This document shows, one piece after another, positions 44,142 to 51,877 of a DNA stretch of 64,000 nucleotides. Numbering within the stretch: position 1 is the first letter of the stretch; every line of letters begins with the position of its first letter. This DNA is from Streptomyces sp. Isolate_45 (GTDB taxonomy: Bacteria > Actinomycetota > Actinomycetes > Streptomycetales > Streptomycetaceae): positions 1 through 64,000 of the forward strand of contig NZ_JANFAK020000034.1 in assembly GCF_024721315.2 (NCBI RefSeq), given 5' to 3'. Position numbers and translations under genes: made by a program. The notes beneath the pieces were generated by a model. That model was not told the origin of the DNA and did no database searches. It saw nothing but the letters and a program-made list of their open reading frames with translations.

Positions 44142-44218
44142 GGTCGCCACGACGGGTCCGATGACCCGCCACGAGGTCCGATGACCCCGCCACGACGGGA
44201 CGGATGACCCCGCCATGG
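44120..44218. repeat. Degenerate tandem repeat of a CCGCCACGA-type unit
   Basis: About four copies of a 23-26-base unit built on CCGCCACGACGG and TCCGATGACC (for example at 44,126, 44,147, 44,169 and 44,192) follow or overlap the 3' end of the MFS gene. The sequence then crosses to the small Gly-rich gene. I see no coding or terminator role. Confidence 0.7.
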
Positions 44219-44252
44219 GCGGACGCCACGAGAGCGGGCCGTGCGCGGCGGT

Positions 44253-44468
44253 TCAGTCGCCGCCACCACCACCTCCGCAGCCGCCCCCGCCGCCGCAGGA
44301 GGAGCCGCAGCCGCCCCCGCCACCGTCCCCCCACGAGCGGGAACGCCGCTTGCGCGACGACCCTCCGCCCCGGCGGCCCCCGCGCGTCACCGCGAAGAGG
44401 ACCACGAAGAACCCGACCACGAAGATCAGCAGGATCTCCACCACGACCACCCCCCGTACTTGTTCCAT
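44253..44468 (-). CDS. Small membrane protein with Cys/Gly-rich tail
   Basis: A 71-residue protein; ATG 44468 is taken, though GTG codons after ACGGGGGGTGG (near 44,450) are possible. A membrane helix (VVVVEILLIFVVGFFVVLFA) precedes a basic stretch (RGGRRGGGSSRKRRSRS) and a tail of glycines with three cysteines (GGGGCGSSCGGGGGCGG). Similar CGGGG tails end some Streptomyces membrane proteins. The role is unknown; metal binding is conceivable. It faces the MFS gene tail. Confidence 0.55.
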   Translation of the reverse strand: MEQVRGVVVVEILLIFVVGFFVVLFAVTRGGRRGGGSSRKRRSRSWGDGGGGGCGSSCGGGGGCGGGGGGD

Positions 44469-44572
44469 CCGGATTGTATGAGCGGTATCCCCGGCCCGGC
44501 CGATCGCTACATCGGACTTGAGGAACTCCAGAGCTTCGCCGCGCGGAGGGTGCCCGGGTGATGCGCACGCGG

Positions 44573-44596
44573 GTCGTGAGTAGGCGTACTCACGAC
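44573..44596. promoter_or_regulatory. 24-bp palindrome GTCGTGAGTA-GGCG-TACTCACGAC
   Basis: Perfect 10-base arms flank GGCG. It lies 20 bases before the acyltransferase start (44617) and in the divergent region with the small membrane protein gene. A dimeric repressor site (TetR-like) for one or both promoters is likely. No matching regulator is adjacent. Confidence 0.75.
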
Positions 44597-44616
44597 AACC
44601 GGCGGGACCGGTCCCG

Positions 44617-45321
44617 ATGATGGGCAGCGACCCGTCCGCACCACCGCACCAGCGAGGTCCCGTGCTCACCCGTATCGCCGACGCCCTCTTCCCCGCCTTC
44701 GGCACGCTCTCCGTAACCGCCGATCCGGACGGCATGCCGCCGCGGGGCGCCTGCGTCCTCGTCGCGAACCACACGTCCCTCTGCGACCCCGTCGTCGTCG
44801 CGGCCGCGCTGCGCAGGCTCGGCACGGAACCCGTGATCATGGCCGCCGCCGGGCTCTGGCGGATCCCCGTCCTCGGCGCGGCCCTGGCCCGGGACGGCCA
44901 CATCCCCGTCCACCGCGGCACGGACCGCGCCGCCGAGGCACTCGAACGGGCAGCGCGGGTACTCGCAGGCGGACGCTCCGTCCTGCTGTACGGCGAGGGT
45001 CGCCTGCCGACCCGTCGCGACCCGGGCGAGGCCGCGCCGGGCCCCTTCCGCAGCGGCGCGGCCCGCCTTGCCCTCGCCTCCGGCGTGCCCCTCGTGCCGG
45101 TGGGGCAGGCGGGCGCGCGCCGCCTGTGTTCCGGGGGCGCCTTCAAGCAGCTCGCCGGCGCGCTCACGGCGCCCGCCCGCCGCCCGCGTCTCCACGTCCA
45201 CGTCGGAGCGGCCCTGCGGCTGCCCGGTCAGGTGCCCGAGGCGAGCGCCCACGCCCATCGGGCCGTCACGGAGGCCTGGCGCACCGCGGTCGACGCGCTG
45301 GCCGCGCCCACCGTGCGCTGA
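44617..45321 (+). CDS. 1-acyl-sn-glycerol-3-phosphate acyltransferase-like (PlsC) protein
   Basis: A 234-residue protein. The acyltransferase motifs are VANHTSLCD (HxxxxD: H52, D57), a likely glycerol-phosphate-binding GLWRIPVLG region, and EGRLP (about 126-130, usually EGTRS). Another conserved segment is SGVPLVPVGQAGARRL. The family adds a second acyl chain to lysophosphatidate at the membrane. It could also be a related lipid acyltransferase. A palindrome directly upstream suggests regulation. Confidence 0.85.
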   Translation: MMGSDPSAPPHQRGPVLTRIADALFPAFGTLSVTADPDGMPPRGACVLVANHTSLCDPVVVAAALRRLGTEPVIMAAAGLWRIPVLGAALARDGHIPVHRGTDRAAEALERAARVLAGGRSVLLYGEGRLPTRRDPGEAAPGPFRSGAARLALASGVPLVPVGQAGARRLCSGGAFKQLAGALTAPARRPRLHVHVGAALRLPGQVPEASAHAHRAVTEAWRTAVDALAAPTVR

Positions 45322-45436
45322 CGCCGGCCGGCACCGCCGCCGAACGGCCGGGCGCCCGCCTCCGGGGTGTGGGCCGGGCGGCGGGCGCGTCGATTGGTCC
45401 GGGGAGAGGGGCGGGTCGGGGTCGTGCGGACCTGGT

Positions 45437-45670
45437 TCAGGTGATGTCGGCCGAGACGGACCGCTCGGTGTGGCCCTGTACGGCCGCACGGAAGACTTCC
45501 ATGCAGGGGGTGCAGTAGCGCTCGCCTGCCGTCTCCCCGGCCGTGCTCCGGGTGGTGGTCGAGGGAGGTGCGTGCCGGCCGCAGAGGGTTCCGGAAGGGG
45601 ACTCCTTGGAGAGGACGTGCCACAGGAGTTCGCCGTGGCCGTCGGGTGAGTCCGCGCGCATTTCGTACAT
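45437..45670 (-). CDS. Small protein with Cys/His pairs, 77 aa
   Basis: A 77-residue protein from ATG 45670, with GAAGGGC upstream. It has CGRHAPPSTTT (Cys and His) and RYCTPCMEVFRAAVQ (Cys-x2-Cys), which could bind zinc. It begins YEMRADSPDGHGELLWHVLS. It resembles a family of short Streptomyces proteins with unknown role. It is convergent with the acyltransferase. Confidence 0.6.
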   Translation of the reverse strand: MYEMRADSPDGHGELLWHVLSKESPSGTLCGRHAPPSTTTRSTAGETAGERYCTPCMEVFRAAVQGHTERSVSADIT

Positions 45671-46139
45671 GAGGATGCCCTTCGCGCTCGCTGGGCGGGC
45701 GAGAGGTCGCCCGTCGTCCATGAGAGCCCGGTTCCGCCGCAAGGGCCACTCGGCTCGGCCGCCCGGGGGAAACCGGGGCGGAGGAGGTTTGAACCCCGCT
45801 CCGGGCCGGGGCGGGTTCCCGGTGCGCCCGGTACCGGCCGGCCGCGCGGGCGGAGCGGTACGGGCCGCGAGCGGGCACCCGCTCCCCGGGCGGCGCCGGA
45901 CCTTCGGTGGTGGGCAGGTGTCCCGCATTCGGATGAAAGGCGGGCGGCGGGGCCTGGTCGGCCGGCGGCCGTGGTGGCGGACCGGCCGGTGGGGACGAAG
46001 AGGGGCGGGCTGCCGAACGGGACCGTTGCCCGGTCCGCCACCGGCCGCACCTTCGAACGCCCCTCGGTCCCGGCCCCAGCCCCCCGGCCCTTCCGACGCC
46101 CCATCGCTGACGGTCCGGTCGCGGTCCTGCGGCGAAGGC
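45671..46139. other. Long intergenic region, no gene recognised
   Basis: About 470 bases with no convincing coding sequence; open frames here are short and Arg/Pro-rich. A partial inverted repeat (GGGGCGGAGG and CCGCTCC) lies near 45,780. The promoter of the oxidoreductase begins at its right end. Confidence 0.5.
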
Positions 46140-46205
46140 TTGACCTCAAGCACGGTTGATGTTGGACGGTTGCTCCAACGGCGGCCTCCGGAGAGTCCGG
46201 AGGCC
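46140..46205. promoter_or_regulatory. MerR/SoxR-like operator and 5'-UTR hairpins
   Basis: A -35-like TTGACC (46140-46145) leads into ACCTCAAGCACGGTTGATGT (46143-46162), a near-palindrome similar to SoxR-type boxes with two mismatches. An exact GTTGGA/TCCAAC pair (46161-46179) and a perfect 10-bp hairpin (46183-46205, loop GAG) follow before the ribosome site. It suggests redox- or electrophile-responsive control of the oxidoreductase gene. Confidence 0.6.
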
Positions 46206-46224
46206 CGAATGGAGGGGGAGCGCC

Positions 46225-47196
46225 ATGCGCGTGACGGAGGTACGGGAGTTCGGTGGTCCGGAGGTACTGGTCGCGGGGGAGGCGCCCGAGCCGGTGGCGG
46301 GACCGGGCCAGGTGCTGATCGCCGTGGCCGCCGTGGACACGATCTTCGTGGAGACGCAGGTGCGCGGCGGCTGGGGCCGGGAGTACTTCCCGCTCACCCT
46401 GCCGTACGTCCCGGGCGGAGGCATCGCCGGAACCGTCCGCGCGACCGGTGAGGGCGTGGACCCGGCGTGGGCCGGCCGCAGGGTCGCGGTGTCGATCGGT
46501 CACACCGGTGGGTGCGCGGAGTTGGCCGTGGCGGCCGCCGACGCGCTGGTGACCGTACCGGATTCGGTTTCCCTCACCGACGCGGCGGCCCTGGTCCACG
46601 ACGGGGTGACGGCGGCCAAGTTGCTCGACAACACGACCCTGCGGGCCGGCGAACAGGTGCTGATCGTGGGTGCCTCGGGTGGCATGGGTACCGTCCTCGT
46701 CCAGTTGGCGAAGGCGGCGGGCGCACGTGTCGTCGGGGTGGTGCGCGGGGACCGAAAGGCTTCCCTGGTACGGGAGTTGGGGGCGGACTCGGTCGTCGAC
46801 GCGGCCCGCCCCGACTGGGTGGAGGCGGCCCGTGTCGCGCTCGGCGGCGGGGGCGCCGACGTCGTCCTCGACGGGGTGGGCGGTGAAGTGGGTCTCACCG
46901 CCTTCGAACTGGTCGCCGACGGAGGTCGGTTCTCCGCCCACGGCGCCCCCACGGGAGGCTTCGCCCCAGTGGACCCGGACGCGGCCGCCGCCCGAGGGGT
47001 GCGTCTGCTCGGCATCCAGGACGTACAGATGTCGGCCGCGGAGCACACCGATCTGGTGGAACTGGCCCTCAGGGCGGCGGCCGAGGGGACGCTGCGCCCG
47101 GTCATCGGCGCCACCTTCCCCCTGGAGCACGCGGCGGCGGCACACGAGGCGATCGAGTCCCGCGCGCTCGTGGGGAAGGTCGTGATCACCGTGTGA
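46225..47196 (+). CDS. Zinc-less MDR-type NADPH:quinone oxidoreductase-like enzyme
   Basis: A 323-residue protein from ATG 46225, with GGAGGGGGAG 4 bases upstream. An N-terminal GroES-like domain has PGQVLIAVAAVDTIFVETQ. The Rossmann domain has VLIVGASGGMGTVLVQLAKA (about 147-166). The cysteines of zinc-binding alcohol dehydrogenases are missing. It probably reduces quinones or enones with NADPH. The upstream SoxR-like box fits a stress-induced enzyme. Confidence 0.88.
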   Translation: MRVTEVREFGGPEVLVAGEAPEPVAGPGQVLIAVAAVDTIFVETQVRGGWGREYFPLTLPYVPGGGIAGTVRATGEGVDPAWAGRRVAVSIGHTGGCAELAVAAADALVTVPDSVSLTDAAALVHDGVTAAKLLDNTTLRAGEQVLIVGASGGMGTVLVQLAKAAGARVVGVVRGDRKASLVRELGADSVVDAARPDWVEAARVALGGGGADVVLDGVGGEVGLTAFELVADGGRFSAHGAPTGGFAPVDPDAAAARGVRLLGIQDVQMSAAEHTDLVELALRAAAEGTLRPVIGATFPLEHAAAAHEAIESRALVGKVVITV

Positions 47197-47198
47197 AC

Positions 47199-47246
47199 GG
47201 ACACGGACACGGACACGGACACGGACACGGACACGGACACGGACGC
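47199..47246. repeat. Hexanucleotide tandem repeat (GGACAC)7
   Basis: Seven perfect GGACAC units (47199-47240) followed by one GGACGC variant. It starts two bases after the oxidoreductase stop. Such perfect microsatellites are uncommon in Streptomyces and prone to slippage. Confidence 0.95.
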
Positions 47247-47355
47247 GGGGTTCGACCGGTCCCGCGCGAACCGGCGGCCGGGTGTTCCTCGCGGCGGGAT
47301 CGTCGTCGTGCGCCGACACGTGGCGGTGCCCGCCCGGGGACCGGTCCGCGCGGCT

Positions 47356-49566
47356 TCACGCCACGTTCGGGCCGTTCGGAGCCTCGGGAGCCCCGGGGGC
47401 ATCGGGGGCGGCTCCTGGTGCCGGTCGCGTGCCGTCGGAGGTGGCTGCGATCCGCTCCAGGTCCGTCATGAGGGAGTCCAGCCACGAAGCCGCCGCGTAG
47501 TACAGGCGGGGTGCGCCCGGGGGCTCCGCGGTGAAACCGGCGAAGGTCGGATCGCGCAGCGGGATCGGGGCGTACGGGGTGTCGCCGCCCGGGTCGAGGC
47601 GGGCCGACACGAGCAGCATCCGTCCCGCGACCCGGTCGCCGAGCGCGGTGACCGCCGCGGCCGGTTCCCGCCCCATGGGAGGGGCGACGATCCGCTCGGC
47701 CGGCACGAGCAGTCTGTCGGCCCCCCACAGCGTGTGGTGGCCGACCATCAGCGTGGCCTGCCAGTCCCGCCCGCCCGAAGCCGTCCGCCCCTTGGGTTCG
47801 CTCTGGTACTGCGCGTACGCGGACTCCGCCAGGATCAGCGCGGTGCGCAACGAGCGGTGCCCCGGCGCGCTGAGGACGGGTACCCGTACCCCGCCCGCGG
47901 CGATCTGCGTGGTCGTGGCCACCACGATCTCCGCCGCGCCCCGCAGCAGCACCGCCACCGACCGCCGCAGTTCGGCCTGTGCGCCACGTGGCCAGGCCAA
48001 CAGGCCGAACACGGCGCCGATGGCGCTGCCGGTCAGTACGTCCAGCAGTCGGAACTCGGCGAGCTGCCAGGTGGCGGGGGCCAACTGCGCGAACACCAGG
48101 GCGACCACCAGCGTGAACATCGCCTGGGCCCAGCCCACGCCCTTGACCGGCCCCAGCGTGAACGCGACCAGCATCAGCGGGGGCAGCGCCGCCGCGTACA
48201 CCGCGATGTCCGTGCCCACCACCGCCAGCAGCGTCGCCGCGACGAGGGCGCCCGCCAGGGTGCCGATGAGGGCCACCCGTACCGTCGAACGGGTCTCCTC
48301 CACCGTCGTACGCGTCAGGGTCAAGGTCGCCAGCAGCACCCAGAACCCGTGGGGCAACGTGTCCTCCCCGGCGATCAGCCGTGCGGCCGCCAGCGCCAGG
48401 CTGAGCCGCACCGCGTTCTGGAAGAGCACCGACCGCCGCGCGGCGTGCCCCGACAGCCGGAACCACCACAGCCGGGGGGCGCGCATTCGGGCGTACCAGA
48501 ACCGGCCCGGCGCCGCCTGGGCCGCGCCCGCCCGGCCCGCCACCGCGATCCCGGCCGCCGTCGACATCGCCAGCGCGGCGTCGGCGGCTTCCAGGACCGC
48601 CGCGTGCCGGCGCAGCAGTGCCGGGGAGGGGTCCGCGACCGGGCCCACCGCCAGAGCCGTGCGGGCGTGCCGCAACTCGGTGTGCGCGGCGACGGACGCC
48701 GTCCGGCCGCGAAGCCGGTCGGCCGTCTCGCGTGCGGCGTCCCGCACCGCCCGCAGCACGTCCAGGTCGGCCTGCCCCGGCTCCGGGCCGGGGACCGGCG
48801 GCAGCAGGGTGAGCCGGTTCAGCAAGGTGCGGGTGGTGAGGCCCGTGTGGGACAGGGCCCGGTCCCGTACGCCCGGCCCGGCCGGCCGCTCGGCCTCAGG
48901 TACCTGCGAGGGCCGCAGGCGGGTCCCCGCCTCCCCGGCCGCCCGCACCAGCGGGCCGTCCACCGCGTACGGGGCCGCGGTCAGCGCTTCGGCGCAGCCC
49001 CGCGCGGTGTCGGCGGCCCGCGCGGCCAGCTCCCGGTACGGCACCGTCGGCGGGTCGGGCAACAGGAACGTCTCCGCCAGGAACAGCAGGACGATGCCGA
49101 CGGCCGCGCCCACCAGGCGCTCGTCCAGGGTGTCCGGCGCGTAGGGCGGGAAGGACGGCAGGATGTACATCAACTGGAGTCCGGGTGCGGCGCCCGCCGG
49201 CCGCGGGCCGCCCACGGCGCTGAACGCCAGCGCGAAGCCGACGATCAGCATGCCCAGTACCGCGCTCCAAGTCCGTACGGACAGGTAGGTGCCGATGGTG
49301 ATCAGGATCCAGCAGACGGGCAGGAGCGGCAGCACAACCGCCGCGCGCTGCCGGCCCGTGCCGGGGATGTGGGACAGCCCGGCGAGGGCCACCGCCGCGA
49401 ACAGCGCGTACGTCGCGGCGACGGCCGAGCCGAATCCGTAGAGGAGCAGGTAGAAACCGGCGCCGGCGGCCACGGTCACCCGGAACGACCGCCGGGCCGC
49501 CGCCGCGTAGGCGACGGGCAGTCGCCTCCCGCGGACGCCGCCAGTGCCCTGCGGATCACCACCCAT
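47356..49566 (-). CDS. FUSC family membrane protein (aromatic acid exporter-like)
   Basis: A 736-residue protein from ATG 49566, with GGGGA upstream. There are two blocks of hydrophobic helices, at about 25-180 and 385-530, separated by a long cytoplasmic region. RLVGAAVGIVLLFLAETFLL ends the first block; GFWVLLATLTLTRTTVEETR and TVRVALIGTLAGALVAATLL in the second match the FUSC signature. Such proteins export aromatic or small organic molecules, or act in membrane stress. The C-terminal tail is cytoplasmic. A likely non-coding RNA gene starts about 120 bases upstream on the other strand. Confidence 0.88.
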   Translation of the reverse strand: MGGDPQGTGGVRGRRLPVAYAAAARRSFRVTVAAGAGFYLLLYGFGSAVAATYALFAAVALAGLSHIPGTGRQRAAVVLPLLPVCWILITIGTYLSVRTWSAVLGMLIVGFALAFSAVGGPRPAGAAPGLQLMYILPSFPPYAPDTLDERLVGAAVGIVLLFLAETFLLPDPPTVPYRELAARAADTARGCAEALTAAPYAVDGPLVRAAGEAGTRLRPSQVPEAERPAGPGVRDRALSHTGLTTRTLLNRLTLLPPVPGPEPGQADLDVLRAVRDAARETADRLRGRTASVAAHTELRHARTALAVGPVADPSPALLRRHAAVLEAADAALAMSTAAGIAVAGRAGAAQAAPGRFWYARMRAPRLWWFRLSGHAARRSVLFQNAVRLSLALAAARLIAGEDTLPHGFWVLLATLTLTRTTVEETRSTVRVALIGTLAGALVAATLLAVVGTDIAVYAAALPPLMLVAFTLGPVKGVGWAQAMFTLVVALVFAQLAPATWQLAEFRLLDVLTGSAIGAVFGLLAWPRGAQAELRRSVAVLLRGAAEIVVATTTQIAAGGVRVPVLSAPGHRSLRTALILAESAYAQYQSEPKGRTASGGRDWQATLMVGHHTLWGADRLLVPAERIVAPPMGREPAAAVTALGDRVAGRMLLVSARLDPGGDTPYAPIPLRDPTFAGFTAEPPGAPRLYYAAASWLDSLMTDLERIAATSDGTRPAPGAAPDAPGAPEAPNGPNVA

Positions 49567-49685
49567 GTCCCCAGGATCACCCCGCGCCGGCCGACCGGCA
49601 CGCGGCGGAGCCCGTGGCCGGGGCGCGTCGGGGAAGGCCGGCGTGCGGTTGTGCCGCGGGCCGCCGCGTGCGCTACAGTGATCTT

Positions 49686-49828
49686 GTTCTCGCGGCCGCG
49701 ATCGGCGACAGCGGGACCTGCGTTGGTGGTCCAAGGAAAGACGCCCCGCTTCCCGCGGGGAAATGTAGGTGCAAGGCCTGCCCAGCGCTCCATGTGGCCC
49801 CGGTCTCCTCACGGAGACCGGGGCTTTC
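49686..49828 (+). ncRNA. Probable small non-coding RNA with its own promoter and terminator
   Basis: TACAGT (49674-49679) is a good -10 box about 7 bases before a TSS near 49,686. The transcript would contain a CCCCGC/GCGGGG hairpin (49744-49760), single-stranded AAATGTAGGTGCAAGG, and an exact 12-bp terminator hairpin (49797-49824, loop TCAC) followed by TTTCC. No open frame fits. The sequence and its length (about 143 bases) recall conserved Streptomyces sRNAs such as scr5239, but I cannot confirm identity. It lies between the divergent FUSC gene and the methyltransferase. Confidence 0.65.
49797..49828 (+). terminator. Intrinsic terminator of the small RNA
   Basis: Arms GCCCCGGTCTCC and GGAGACCGGGGC pair exactly around TCAC, followed by TTTCC. 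It is the strongest terminator-like structure in the window and ends 25 bases before the methyltransferase stop. Confidence 0.9.
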
Positions 49829-49848
49829 CACTGCCCCCGTTCCGACCG

Positions 49849-50682
49849 CTACGGCCGGCCGGCGGTGACCACGTAGTAGTCCAGTACCCGCTCCTCCCAG
49901 GCGGCCAGGAAGTTCCTGGGCCAGGTGCCGGGATCCCAGAGGCGGGCGAGCCAGCGGTCCCAGCCGGGCCAGACGTGCGGGCCGATCGAGCGGGTCCGTA
50001 CGTCGACGAACCCGGAGCCGGTCAGGGCGTCGGCGAGTTGGGACACGGGCCGGGCGATGTCCAGGCCGTTGGCGTACGAGTCGAGCAGGCCGGCGAGCCG
50101 GTCGGCCTGTGCGCGGGTGCCGTCGACGGTGAAGAAACTGGCGACCGCCACCCGGCCGCCGGGGCGCAGGACGCGGGCCGCCTCCCGGGCGAACGCGAGG
50201 AGGTCCGGGAAGTGCTGGGCGGCCTCGACGCTGTAGAGGCAGTCGAACTCCTCGTCGCCGAACGGCAGGCTCTCGGCGGCGCCCAGGGCGAAACGCAGCC
50301 GGTCCGGCCGGGCCTCCAGCAGCGGGGCGTTGACGTCCCGGGCCCGCCGGAGCTGCTGCGGGTGGATGTCGACCCCGGTGATCCGGGCCGGCCGGTACTC
50401 CTCCAGGGCGAGCGCGCAGCCGACGCCGAGTCCGCAGCCGACCTCCACGACATGGCCGTCGTGCGGGCCGGCGGCGTCCAGGACGTGCCGGTAGAGGTCC
50501 TGCTCGCTGCGGATCCGGTCACCCTCCGACAGGGGGCGTTCGAGATCGACTCCCTCCCAGTAGCCGAAGTTGATGAACCCTCCGGAGAACACGGGCACGG
50601 CACTGAGGTCGGCCGGTCCGTACGTCTCCCACACCGGGGGCCGCACGACCGGATCGGACTGCTGCCGGGATTCACCTGCCAA
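49849..50682 (-). CDS. Class I SAM-dependent methyltransferase (UbiE-like)
   Basis: A 277-residue protein from TTG 50682; the ribosome site GGAGGTGA about 10 bases upstream makes this rare start credible. SAM motif I is VVEVGCGLGVGCALALEE (about 78-95), with D in TGVDIHPQQL. DEEFDCLYSVEAAQHFPDLL (about 142-161) and LRPGGRVAVASFFTVDG follow. It probably methylates a small molecule, such as a phenol or lipid. The substrate is unknown. The 3' end is next to the sRNA terminator. Confidence 0.88.
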   Translation of the reverse strand: MAGESRQQSDPVVRPPVWETYGPADLSAVPVFSGGFINFGYWEGVDLERPLSEGDRIRSEQDLYRHVLDAAGPHDGHVVEVGCGLGVGCALALEEYRPARITGVDIHPQQLRRARDVNAPLLEARPDRLRFALGAAESLPFGDEEFDCLYSVEAAQHFPDLLAFAREAARVLRPGGRVAVASFFTVDGTRAQADRLAGLLDSYANGLDIARPVSQLADALTGSGFVDVRTRSIGPHVWPGWDRWLARLWDPGTWPRNFLAAWEERVLDYYVVTAGRP

Positions 50683-50926
50683 CGTCCCGTCACCTCCACG
50701 GACTCGGGGGACGCCTCGGTCCCCGGGCTGCTCAGTGTGGCCCGCGGGACCCCCGCCCCGACAGACCGCCCCGTCCGGCGCGGCCGGGCTCGCGGGGCGG
50801 GCAGCGTGCGGGAGGCCCGGTGGTCGGCGAACTCGTGCGAATCCACCGACGGGGCCGCTGACGGGTCCGGAATCTCGTGGAATTCCCCAGTGGGTCCGGT
50901 CCGCCCGGCCCGGATACGTTCGTGCG

Positions 50927-51877
50927 ATGCGTGATCAAGGTGGTGGCGGTGTGGCGGGCGCGGTGGTGTCCGTACTGGTGGCGGCGGTGCTCTGGGGCAC
51001 CGTGGGGCCCGCTCAGATCTGGGCCGACACGGGCGCCCACCCGGTGTCCCTGGGGGCGGCCCGGATGCTGCTCGGCGGGATCGTGCTCAGCCTGCTGACC
51101 GTACGCCCGGCCGGACTGCGGACCCTGCGCCGACCCGGAGCGGGCCGGTGGCTGGTGCTGAGCGTGCTGGTGACGGCCGCCTTCCAGGTCTGCTTCCTCC
51201 AGGCGGTGGAGCGTACGGGCGCGGCGCTCGCGACCGCCGTCGCCTTCGGGACGGTGCCGGTGGTCAGCGGCGTGTGCGCGCGCCTGCTCTCCGGCGGGCG
51301 GCCGACCCGGCGGTGGCTGTGGGGGACCGGCTGCGCCGTGGCCGGGATGGGCCTGTTGCTGCTGCCCGGCAGCGGGGCGCGCGCGGAGACGGTGGGCGTG
51401 GTCTGCGGCATGGTGGCCGGAGCGAGCTTCGGCGTGTACATCGCCGCGACGAAGGAACTGGGCTCCCGGGGCGTCGATCTCGGGGCCGCGGCGCCGGTGA
51501 GCGTGCTGTGCGCGGGGCTGCTGGTCTCCCCCTACCTGCTGGTGGCCCCGGAAGGGCTGGCCGCCCCGCGGGCGGTCGCACTGATCGGCTGGTTGGGCCT
51601 GGGTACGACCGCCCTCGGCTACCTGCTGTTCACCCGTGGGGTCGGGCGCCTCGACGCGGCCACGACGGGCACGTTGAGCCTGACCGAACCGCTGGTCGCC
51701 ACCGTGCTGGGAGTGGTGTTCCTCGGCGAGCGGCCCGGACCGCTCGCCGCGGCCGGCGGCGCCCTGCTGCTGGCCGGACTCGTCATCGTCTCCCTGCCGG
51801 AGCGCCGACGGGCGGCGGCCGCTCCTGACCCGGTGGCCGCCCGGGAGGTGCCGTCGGCCGGCTCCGGTATGCCCTAA
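50927..51877 (+). CDS. EamA family (DMT superfamily) transporter
   Basis: A 316-residue protein from ATG 50927. Ten helices in two EamA repeats are clear: VVSVLVAAVLWGTVGPAQIW, then ARMLLGGIVLSLLTVRPAGL in the first, and GVYIAATKELGSRG plus LFTRGVGRLDAATTGTLSLT in the second. It probably exports amino acids or other metabolites. The stop overlaps the stop of the radical SAM gene by 4 bases, convergent. Confidence 0.9.
   Translation: MRDQGGGGVAGAVVSVLVAAVLWGTVGPAQIWADTGAHPVSLGAARMLLGGIVLSLLTVRPAGLRTLRRPGAGRWLVLSVLVTAAFQVCFLQAVERTGAALATAVAFGTVPVVSGVCARLLSGGRPTRRWLWGTGCAVAGMGLLLLPGSGARAETVGVVCGMVAGASFGVYIAATKELGSRGVDLGAAAPVSVLCAGLLVSPYLLVAPEGLAAPRAVALIGWLGLGTTALGYLLFTRGVGRLDAATTGTLSLTEPLVATVLGVVFLGERPGPLAAAGGALLLAGLVIVSLPERRRAAAAPDPVAAREVPSAGSGMP

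Noticed and set aside
44120..44218. CRISPR array
   Set aside because: The units are degenerate and contiguous, with no unique spacers or cas genes.
45770..45810. TTTGAACCCC resembling a tRNA T-arm
   Set aside because: No cloverleaf can be formed around it on either strand.
49686..49828. Riboswitch for the methyltransferase gene
   Set aside because: The element is on the opposite strand and ends in its own terminator, and no known riboswitch core is recognised.
47308..50934. Very long open frame on the + strand across the FUSC and methyltransferase genes
   Set aside because: It is Arg/Gly/Gln-rich translation of the antisense strand in a high-GC genome and crosses real genes on the other strand.
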